The notes under the pieces were generated by a model. The model was not told the origin of the DNA. It saw only the letters and a list, made by a program, of their open reading frames with translations, and ran no database searches. From an uncultured Blautia sp. (GTDB taxonomy: Bacteria > Bacillota > Clostridia > Lachnospirales > Lachnospiraceae), in contig CAKRVL010000036.1 of the NCBI GenBank assembly GCA_934408705.1, positions 1 to 22,601 of the forward strand: 22,601 nt of DNA. Direction: 5' to 3'. Positions within the stretch are counted from its first letter, which is position 1. The number at the start of each line of letters is the position of its first letter. Of the stretch, positions 7,692 through 13,389 are shown one piece after another. The translations under genes and the position numbers were made by a program.

Positions 7692-9530
7692 ATGTGTGGA
7701 ATTGTTGGTTATGTAGGAGACGAGCAGGCAGCACCGATTTTGCTGAAGGGCCTTTCTAAACTGGAGTATAGAGGTTATGATTCGGCTGGTATTGCTGTTC
7801 GTAATGAGGAGACAGACAAGATCGCTATCGTTAAGGCGAAAGGACGTCTGAAGACACTGGTTGAGAAGACTGATGGTGGGGCAGCTGTGCCTGGTACCTG
7901 TGGTATCGGCCATACCCGTTGGGCTACTCATGGAGAGCCTTCCGAGACGAATGCCCATCCTCATTGTACAGATGACAAGTCAGTGGTGCTTGTTCACAAC
8001 GGTATTATTGAGAACTATCAGGAATTGAAGTCCAAGCTTCTTCGTTCTGGTTACATCTTTTATTCACAGACAGATACTGAGGTTGCGGTAAAGCTGGTAG
8101 ATTATTATTACCAGAAAACAGGCACTCCTCTGGAGGCTATTTCCAGAGCAATGCTGCGTATCCGCGGTTCTTATGCTTTTGGTGTTATTTTCAAGGACTA
8201 TCCGGGCAAATTATTTGCAGCACGTAAGGACAGTCCTCTGATCATCGGCAGGAAAGAGAGTGGCAGCCTGATCGCGTCTGATGTTCCGGCTATTCTGGAT
8301 CAGACAAGAAGAGTTTATTATATTGGCAATCTTGAGATTGCAGAGCTTTCCCGTGATGAGATCCATTTCTATAATATTGACCGGGAGGAAATCCAGAAGG
8401 ATGTGGTGGAGATCCAGTGGGATGCTGCTGCAGCTGAGAAGGGTGGATATGAGCATTTCATGCTTAAGGAGATCCATGAGCAGCCTAAGGCGGTTCAGGA
8501 TACTATCGGTGCTTATGTAAAAGAGGGACACATTGATCTGTCAGAGACCGGGCTGAGTGATGAGAAGCTGGCTTCTCTTAAGAGAATTTATATTATTGCC
8601 TGCGGTTCTGCTTACCATGTTGGTATGGTTGGTAAATATGTGATTGAGTCTATGGCACAGATTCCGGTAGAGGTTGATGTGGCTTCTGAGTTCCGTTACA
8701 GGAACCCGATCCTTGTAGAGGATTCTATGGTGGTGATCATTTCCCAGTCTGGTGAGACTGCGGACAGTCTGGCTGCACTTCGTCTTGCGAAGGAGAGAAA
8801 TGTGCCGGTGCTTAGCGTGGTCAATGTAGTGGGCTCCAGTATTGCCAGAGAGAGTGATTACACATTATATACTTATGCGGGACCTGAGATTTCTGTTGCA
8901 ACTACTAAGGCTTACAGCACACAGCTGATCGCTATGTACCTGCTGGCGATCCAGAGTGCATTCGTCCAGGAAAGACTGGATGAAAACGGTGTGAGCCGTC
9001 TTCTTGCAGAATTGGAGACATTGCCGGATAAGATCAGCCGTGTTCTGGATGACAAGGAGCGTATTCAGTGGTTTGCAAGTAAGTATGCAAATGCCCGTGA
9101 TATTTTCTTTATTGGACGAGGCATCGACTATGCTATCAGTATGGAAGGCAGCCTTAAGATGAAGGAAATCAGTTATATTCATTCTGAGGCTTATGCTGCC
9201 GGCGAGCTGAAGCACGGAACTATCAGCCTTGTGGAGGATGGTACTCTGGTAATTGGTGTGATGACTCAGAAGGAGCTTTTTGAGAAAACACTCAGCAACA
9301 TGGTTGAGGTAAAGAGCCGTGGAGCTTATCTGATGGGTCTTACCAGTTATGGCAATTACAGCATTGAGGATACAGCAGATTTCTCTGTATATGTTCCAAA
9401 GACTGAGAAATATTTCACAACCAGTCTTGCTATTGTACCGCTGCAGCTGATGGGATATTATGTCAGTGTAGCCAAGGGCCTGGATGTGGATAAGCCGAGA
9501 AATCTGGCGAAGTCCGTTACTGTAGAATAA
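7692..9530 (+). CDS. glmS: Glutamine-fructose-6-P aminotransferase
   Basis: A 612-aa enzyme making glucosamine-6-phosphate from fructose-6-P and glutamine, the entry step to UDP-GlcNAc for peptidoglycan and surface sugars. The start is fixed by MCGIVGYVG: Cys2 becomes the N-terminal nucleophile of the glutaminase domain. Other landmarks are GHTRWATHGEPSETNAHPH in the glutaminase domain, two SIS isomerase domains (IIACGSAYHVG at about 299; ISQSGETADS at about 350), and the C-terminal LAKSVTVE tail typical of GlmS. GAGGAGGAATA precedes the ATG. Length is normal. A self-cleaving glmS ribozyme, common in Firmicutes, is not recognisable in the 73-base leader. It is probably transcribed with the sugar transferase and ends at the 9611-9637 hairpin. 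Confidence 0.97.
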   Translation: MCGIVGYVGDEQAAPILLKGLSKLEYRGYDSAGIAVRNEETDKIAIVKAKGRLKTLVEKTDGGAAVPGTCGIGHTRWATHGEPSETNAHPHCTDDKSVVLVHNGIIENYQELKSKLLRSGYIFYSQTDTEVAVKLVDYYYQKTGTPLEAISRAMLRIRGSYAFGVIFKDYPGKLFAARKDSPLIIGRKESGSLIASDVPAILDQTRRVYYIGNLEIAELSRDEIHFYNIDREEIQKDVVEIQWDAAAAEKGGYEHFMLKEIHEQPKAVQDTIGAYVKEGHIDLSETGLSDEKLASLKRIYIIACGSAYHVGMVGKYVIESMAQIPVEVDVASEFRYRNPILVEDSMVVIISQSGETADSLAALRLAKERNVPVLSVVNVVGSSIARESDYTLYTYAGPEISVATTKAYSTQLIAMYLLAIQSAFVQERLDENGVSRLLAELETLPDKISRVLDDKERIQWFASKYANARDIFFIGRGIDYAISMEGSLKMKEISYIHSEAYAAGELKHGTISLVEDGTLVIGVMTQKELFEKTLSNMVEVKSRGAYLMGLTSYGNYSIEDTADFSVYVPKTEKYFTTSLAIVPLQLMGYYVSVAKGLDVDKPRNLAKSVTVE

Positions 9531-9548
9531 TAGATATCAGTGTCAAAA

Positions 9549-9582
9549 GGATTGCGGGAGCAGCGTAGCTGCGTAGCAATCC
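9549..9582. repeat. Nested palindrome after glmS, possible REP-like element
   Basis: GGATTGC (9549-9555) pairs with GCAATCC (9576-9582), and inside it GCAGC (9560-9564) pairs with GCTGC (9568-9572) around GTA. No T-run follows. The left flank, GATATCAGTGTCAAAAG (9533-9549), closely matches the left arm of the hairpin at the end of plsX, suggesting both derive from one dispersed repeat family. Confidence 0.5.
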
Positions 9583-9610
9583 GGGTATCATATGAGTGTT
9601 AAACGAGATC

Positions 9611-9645
9611 CAACGCGGAGATATATTCTCCGCGTTGTTTGCTGT
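9611..9645 (+). terminator. Probable glmS terminator
   Basis: A perfect 11-base stem, CAACGCGGAGA (9611-9621) with TCTCCGCGTTG (9627-9637), encloses loop TATAT and is followed by an interrupted T-rich tail (TTTGCTGTT). It sits just ahead of the selB Shine-Dalgarno, so it would separate glmS from selB or attenuate read-through. It also argues against selB starting upstream at 9596. Confidence 0.65.
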
Positions 9646-9670
9646 TGGGCTTAAAGGAGGCAGGGAAGGC

Positions 9671-11239
9671 TTGGAAAGAAGAAAATACAGGATCATAGGC
9701 ACTGCAGGACATATTGATCATGGTAAGACCTGTCTGGTGAAGGCTCTGACAGGTATGGATACAGATCGTCTGGCAGAGGAGAAGAAGCGTGGCATTACAA
9801 TTGAAAACGGTTTCGCTTTTCTGAAGCTTTCTGATGGAACCAGAGCCGGAATTGTGGATGTGCCTGGGCATGAAAAATTTATAAAAAATATGCTGGCAGG
9901 GGCTGGAGGAGTGGACATTGCCATGCTGGTAATCGCCGCAGACGAGGGTGTTATGCCGCAGACCAGGGAGCATCTGGAGATACTTTCTCTTCTTGGAATA
10001 AGTCATGGCGTGGTGGTCATTACGAAAAGCGACCTGGAATGGAAAAGCGGTCTTATGGAGGAAATCCGGGAGCTCGTCAGGGGAACATTTCTGGAAAATG
10101 AAAATATAGTAGTGACAAGTGCAGCTGCCGGGGCGGGAATTGAAGAGCTGCGGGCTGTGTTGTGGAAGCTTTGTGCCAGTGAGAGCACCGGAGGGAAGAA
10201 TGGCAGGTTCCGTCTGCCTATAGACAGGGTGTTTTCTATAAAAGGATTTGGCACGGTGGTTACAGGCACTCTCCTTGACGGAGTCCTGGAGCTGGGAAGT
10301 GAGCCTTTGCTTTATCCTCAGGAGAAAAATGTAAAAATCCGAAGTATCCAGGTTCATGGACAGGAGACTGGCAGAGCTTTTCCCGGCCAGAGGGTGGCGG
10401 TGAATCTGCCAGGGATTGGTAAGGACGAAATCTCCAGGGGGCAGATTCTGGCCGAGCCCGGAAGTATGGAGAGCACTATGATGGTGAATGTCAGGCTGCA
10501 GCTTTTGAAATCAGCTCATCGTGCATTGAAAAGTGGTACCCGTGTTCATTTTTATCATGGGGCAGCCCAGCTGGTGTGTAAGGTGATTTTACTGGACAGG
10601 GAAGTGCTAAAGCCGGGAGAGGTGGCTGTGGTGCAGCTTCGATTGGAGCAGGTATCTGCTATGAAGGCAGGAGATCACTTTATTATCCGGTTTTATTCGC
10701 CGGTGGAAACTATTGGAGGCGGTGTTGTGCTGGAACCTAATGCTGTGAAGCAAGGAAGAAAGCAGCGAAGCCGGGAAAATAAGGGTGGATTGCAAAAGCA
10801 GCAAAGCCGAAAGAATGCGGATGGTGCGCAGGAGCAGCAAAACAGGGAGAACAGCTGTGGTTTGCAGGTGCCTTCTAATCAGATATTTTTTTGTCTGCAG
10901 GAATTATATCAGAAGGCTGGGTTCAATCCGCCACTGACAGATGATGTGAAAAGCTCTTTTTCCCGTGATAAGGATTTTTCAGGGACATTCTTTGCTATGG
11001 TGAGAAGTGGTGTTCTGGTCCGCTTCGATGAAAAAAGGTATATTCACTGCGAGATCAGACAAAAAGCAGTAGACATGGTTTATCTGTTATATAAGGAAAC
11101 AAAAGTGATCAGGACAGGTGAATTCCGTGACAGGCTGGGGATATCCCGCAAATGTGCCATCACGCTGCTGGAAGGGTTTGACAAAGCCGGAATTACAGTT
11201 ATGGAAGATGGGGAGAGAAAACTTACGAATATCTTATGA
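9671..11239 (+). CDS. selB: Selenocysteine-specific elongation factor SelB
   Basis: 522 aa from TTG at 9671, ten bases after AAAGGAGG; an upstream ATG frame from 9596 would translate through a terminator-like hairpin. SelB carries Sec-tRNA to the ribosome at UGA codons marked by SECIS. The GTPase motifs are intact: GHIDHGKT (13-20), [10 protein letters not shown] (40-49), DVPGHEKF (63-70), TKSD (118-121). EF-Tu-like domains II-III run to about 358 ([10 protein letters not shown]). Three 12-residue tandem units follow (364-375 [12 protein letters not shown], 376-387, 388-399), then only about 123 residues to the end, matching roughly two winged-helix domains (the last: [18 protein letters not shown]). 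Typical SelB has four and is 610-640 aa, so the region equivalent to WH1-2 seems lost. The stop codon is UGA. tRNA-Sec is encoded 13 bases beyond on the opposite strand. Confidence 0.93.
   Translation: MERRKYRIIGTAGHIDHGKTCLVKALTGMDTDRLAEEKKRGITIENGFAFLKLSDGTRAGIVDVPGHEKFIKNMLAGAGGVDIAMLVIAADEGVMPQTREHLEILSLLGISHGVVVITKSDLEWKSGLMEEIRELVRGTFLENENIVVTSAAAGAGIEELRAVLWKLCASESTGGKNGRFRLPIDRVFSIKGFGTVVTGTLLDGVLELGSEPLLYPQEKNVKIRSIQVHGQETGRAFPGQRVAVNLPGIGKDEISRGQILAEPGSMESTMMVNVRLQLLKSAHRALKSGTRVHFYHGAAQLVCKVILLDREVLKPGEVAVVQLRLEQVSAMKAGDHFIIRFYSPVETIGGGVVLEPNAVKQGRKQRSRENKGGLQKQQSRKNADGAQEQQNRENSCGLQVPSNQIFFCLQELYQKAGFNPPLTDDVKSSFSRDKDFSGTFFAMVRSGVLVRFDEKRYIHCEIRQKAVDMVYLLYKETKVIRTGEFRDRLGISRKCAITLLEGFDKAGITVMEDGERKLTNIL
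10760..10867 (+). repeat. Three 36-bp tandem units inside selB
   Basis: Three in-frame 36-base units (10760-10795, 10796-10831, 10832-10867) encode [24 protein letters not shown] and [12 protein letters not shown]. The protein pattern (K/E)Q(R/Q)(S/N)R(E/K)N-x-x-G-(L/A)Q is kept more evenly than the DNA. The array sits exactly at the junction between the EF-Tu-like part and the C-terminal winged helices. Confidence 0.8.
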
Positions 11240-11252
11240 AATGCTTGTTTTC

Positions 11253-11349
11253 TGGCGGGAACATATGGGAATCGAACCCATCCGGGACGGGATTAGCGCC
11301 CCACACTGGTTTTGAAGACCAGGAGGTACACCGGCACCTATCTGCTCCC
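11253..11349 (-). tRNA. selC: tRNA-Sec (UCA anticodon)
   Basis: A 97-base gene including an encoded CCA (TGG at 11253-11255 on the plus strand) and discriminator G. Read on the minus strand: 5' acceptor GGGAGCAG pairs with ATGTTCCC (seven pairs plus a G-A), anticodon stem CTGGT/ACCAG encloses loop CTTCAAA with anticodon TCA, a long variable arm follows (GGGGCGC, then CGTCCC), and T-stem ATGGG/CCCAT encloses TTCGATT. UCA anticodon, long acceptor, long variable arm and G73 are diagnostic of selenocysteine tRNA. It converges on selB, ending 13 bases from its stop. No clear terminator follows the CCA, so the primary transcript may run antisense into the selB 3' end. Confidence 0.96.
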
Positions 11350-11355
11350 AGTGAG

Positions 11356-11384
11356 AGTATAGCGGAGAAAGCGATTTTCGTCAA
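11356..11384 (-). promoter_or_regulatory. selC promoter
   Basis: On the minus strand -35 TTGACG (11379-11384) and -10 TATACT (11356-11361) have a 17-base spacer. The -10 ends seven bases before the mature tRNA 5' G at 11349, so transcription may begin at or within a base or two of the mature end. Confidence 0.8.
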
Positions 11385-11416
11385 TATGTGGAGGGCCGCC
11401 TTTCTTGTATTCCCTA

Positions 11417-11446
11417 TTGACTAAGCAGGGGCAGATAAAGTAGAAT
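11417..11446 (+). promoter_or_regulatory. plsX promoter
   Basis: -35 TTGACT (11417-11422) and -10 TAGAAT (11441-11446) are 18 bases apart, with an expected start near 11453 and about 50 bases of leader before ATG 11502. It is back to back with the selC promoter. Confidence 0.65.
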
Positions 11447-11479
11447 AGTATTATTCGGGGTATTATACCCATATAGTAT
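11445..11479. promoter_or_regulatory. Possible operator overlapping plsX transcription start
   Basis: A perfect 13-base palindrome GGGTATTATACCC (11458-11470) lies immediately downstream of the predicted start, bracketed by direct repeats ATAGTAT at 11445-11451 and 11473-11479. The position suits a repressor of fatty acid or phospholipid genes (FapR-like or other), but the sequence does not match the Bacillus FapR site I know. Confidence 0.4.
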
Positions 11480-11501
11480 GCTGCGAAGCGAGGAGAAAAA
11501 T

Positions 11502-12536
11502 ATGGCAGAGACAGTTAGAGTTGTAGTAGATGCCATGGGCGGAGATAACGCCCCGGCAGAGCCTGTGAAAGCAGCTGTAGAAGCTGTTACTGAGAGGGAA
11601 GATATTGTTGTGATCCTTACCGGTAAGCAGGAGATGATTGAGAATGAGCTGAGTAAATTTCAGAACTACCCCAAAGAAAGAATCCAGATAGTAAATGCCA
11701 CTGAGGTGATCGAGACAGCAGAGCCTCCGGTTATGGCAATCCGTAAGAAGAAGGATTCTTCCATTGTGGTAGGCCTGAATCTTGTGAAGAAGCAGGAAGC
11801 CGAGGCGTTTGTTTCCTCTGGAAGCTCAGGAGCTATTCTGGTAGGCGGGCAGGTGATCGTTGGAAGAAGCAAGGGAGTGCAGCGGCCGCCTTTAGCACCA
11901 TTGATCCCTACACAGGAGGGAGTATCTCTCCTTATTGATTGCGGAGCCAATGTAGATGCGAGACCGGATCATCTGGTGCAGTTTGCCAAGATGGGTTCTA
12001 TCTATATGGAGGATGTTGTGGGAATCAAGAATCCCCGTGTAGCTATTGTTAATAATGGTGCAGAGGAGGAGAAGGGTAACGCTCTTGTGAAGGAGACATT
12101 TCCACTCCTTAAGGAATGTCCGGGGATTAATTTTATTGGAAGCATTGAGGCAAGGGATATTCCCGCCGGATATGCAGATGTAATTGTATGTGAAGCATTT
12201 GTTGGAAATGTGATCCTGAAGCTTTATGAGGGACTTGGAAGTACCTTTATGAAGATGATCAAGGACGGACTTATGAGGGATACCCGCAGTAAGATAGGAG
12301 CTCTTCTTGTGAAGCCTGCTATCAAGGAAACCCTGAAGAAGTTTGATGCAAGCGAATACGGTGGTGCACCTCTTCTGGGACTTAAGGGACTGGTCGTGAA
12401 GACGCACGGCAGTGCCAGAGCTGTTGAGATCCGTCATGCTATTTTCCAGTGTGTTCAGTTCAGACAGCAGAAGATTAATGAGAAGATCGCTGCTCATATG
12501 ATGATACCAGGGTCAAAAGATCAAAAAACCTTTTGA
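11502..12536 (+). CDS. plsX: Phosphate acyltransferase PlsX
   Basis: 344 aa from ATG 11502, with AGGAG six bases ahead; the upstream ATG at 11478 lacks such a site. PlsX converts acyl-ACP to acyl-phosphate, the donor for PlsY in phospholipid synthesis, at the membrane face. Landmarks: VVVDAMGGDNAP (7-18), SSGSSGAILVGG (105-116), IDCGANVDARPDHLVQFA (145-162), CEAFVGNVILKLYEG (230-244), and GAPLLGLKGLVVKTHGSA (288-305). The natural C-terminus appears to be around INEKIAAHM; the last ten or so residues (IPGSKDQKTF) and the stop are encoded by a hairpin element. It heads the plsX-rnc-smc-ftsY string. The acpP gene usually found next is absent. Confidence 0.96.
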   Translation: MAETVRVVVDAMGGDNAPAEPVKAAVEAVTEREDIVVILTGKQEMIENELSKFQNYPKERIQIVNATEVIETAEPPVMAIRKKKDSSIVVGLNLVKKQEAEAFVSSGSSGAILVGGQVIVGRSKGVQRPPLAPLIPTQEGVSLLIDCGANVDARPDHLVQFAKMGSIYMEDVVGIKNPRVAIVNNGAEEEKGNALVKETFPLLKECPGINFIGSIEARDIPAGYADVIVCEAFVGNVILKLYEGLGSTFMKMIKDGLMRDTRSKIGALLVKPAIKETLKKFDASEYGGAPLLGLKGLVVKTHGSARAVEIRHAIFQCVQFRQQKINEKIAAHMMIPGSKDQKTF

Positions 12537-12548
12537 CCCCAACATCAT
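12497..12548. repeat. Inverted repeat spanning plsX stop codon
   Basis: GGGTCAAAAG (12510-12519) pairs perfectly with CTTTTGACCC (12530-12539) around a ten-base loop; outer ATGAT and ATCAT blocks can also pair. The plsX stop (TGA, 12534-12536) lies in the right arm. A T-run is lacking. The left half resembles 9533-9549 after glmS (GATATCAGTGTCAAAAG against GATACCAGGGTCAAAAG, 15 of 17 identical). Confidence 0.6.
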
Positions 12549-12579
12549 AAGAAGGAAGAAGCCTGAAATCAGCCGGGCA

Positions 12580-12599
12580 GTGGCCGCGAATGCGGTCAC
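12580..12599 (+). promoter_or_regulatory. Stable hairpin in plsX-rnc gap
   Basis: GTGGCCGC (12580-12587) pairs with GCGGTCAC (12592-12599), one wobble, with loop GAAT; GGC/GCC can extend the base past a bulge. No T-run follows, so it is not a terminator. It sits about 50 bases ahead of the rnc start and could be a processing or autoregulatory site. Confidence 0.5.
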
Positions 12600-12647
12600 G
12601 CCTGTATAAGAAAGACACATTAGTTGTCACAGGGAAGGAATTTAATC

Positions 12648-13331
12648 ATGGAAAAAAAGTTAAAAGCATTGGAAGCACGGATCGGTTATGAGTTCAAGAA
12701 TAAGAGCCTTCTGGTCCTTGCACTGACACACAGCTCCTATGCCAATGAGAAAAAGCTGGGCAAGGTAGGCTGTAACGAGCGTCTGGAGTTTCTCGGGGAT
12801 GCTGTTCTGGAACTGATCAGCAGTGATTTTCTTTATAAGAAATACTCCCAGATCCCGGAAGGAGAGCTGACTAAGAAGAGAGCCAGTCTGGTATGCGAGC
12901 CAAGTCTTGCTTACTGTGCGAGAGATTTCGGATTGCCTCAGTATCTGCTTCTTGGTAAGGGAGAGGATATGACCGGTGGAAGAAATCGTGATTCTATTGT
13001 TTCTGATGCAACAGAGGCTCTGCTTGGAGCTATTTATCTGGACGGTGGTTTTGCTAGCGCAAAGGAGTTCGTTCTGAAGTTTATCCTGAACGACCTTGAG
13101 AATAAACAGCTCTTTTATGATAGCAAGACCATCCTGCAGGAAATCGTACAGGAGAAGGGAACCCATCTTGTCGAGTATCACCTGACGAAAGAGGAAGGAC
13201 CGGATCATAATAAGAGCTTTACTGTGAATGTACTTGTCAGCGGACAGCTGATGGGAACCGGCGTGGGTCATACTAAGAAGGCGGCGGAGCAGGAGGCTGC
13301 TTACCAGGCAATCTGTAAGATGAAGAAATGA
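12648..13331 (+). CDS. rnc: Ribonuclease III
   Basis: 227 aa from ATG 12648 (AAGGAA seven bases upstream; a TTG at 12624 is less likely). RNase III cuts double-stranded RNA in rRNA precursors, mRNAs and sense-antisense duplexes. The signature NERLEFLGDAVLEL (43-56) and the second acidic site SDATEALLGAIYLDGG (119-134) supply the Mg-binding Asp/Glu residues. A double-stranded RNA-binding domain (about 159-226) ends with HTKKAAEQEAA. Length is typical. It is encoded between plsX and smc, as in many Firmicutes. Confidence 0.97.
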   Translation: MEKKLKALEARIGYEFKNKSLLVLALTHSSYANEKKLGKVGCNERLEFLGDAVLELISSDFLYKKYSQIPEGELTKKRASLVCEPSLAYCARDFGLPQYLLLGKGEDMTGGRNRDSIVSDATEALLGAIYLDGGFASAKEFVLKFILNDLENKQLFYDSKTILQEIVQEKGTHLVEYHLTKEEGPDHNKSFTVNVLVSGQLMGTGVGHTKKAAEQEAAYQAICKMKK

Positions 13332-13389
13332 TGAGATTGGGAAATATTTTACCGGCATTTTATAACAATAATAACAAGGATTCGAATAT

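Noticed and set aside
9596..9670. Upstream ATG start for selB
   Set aside because: It would translate through the 9611-9637 hairpin, adds non-homologous residues, and the strong AAAGGAGG lies ten bases before the TTG at 9671.
11237..11239. selB UGA stop read as selenocysteine
   Set aside because: The protein already ends at the normal SelB C-terminus, and the next in-frame codons enter tRNA-Sec; no SECIS-like stem follows on this strand apart from the tRNA itself.
11118..11424. Two small plus-strand reading frames after selB
   Set aside because: They overlap the selB end, tRNA-Sec and its promoter on the other strand; no homology or ribosome site.
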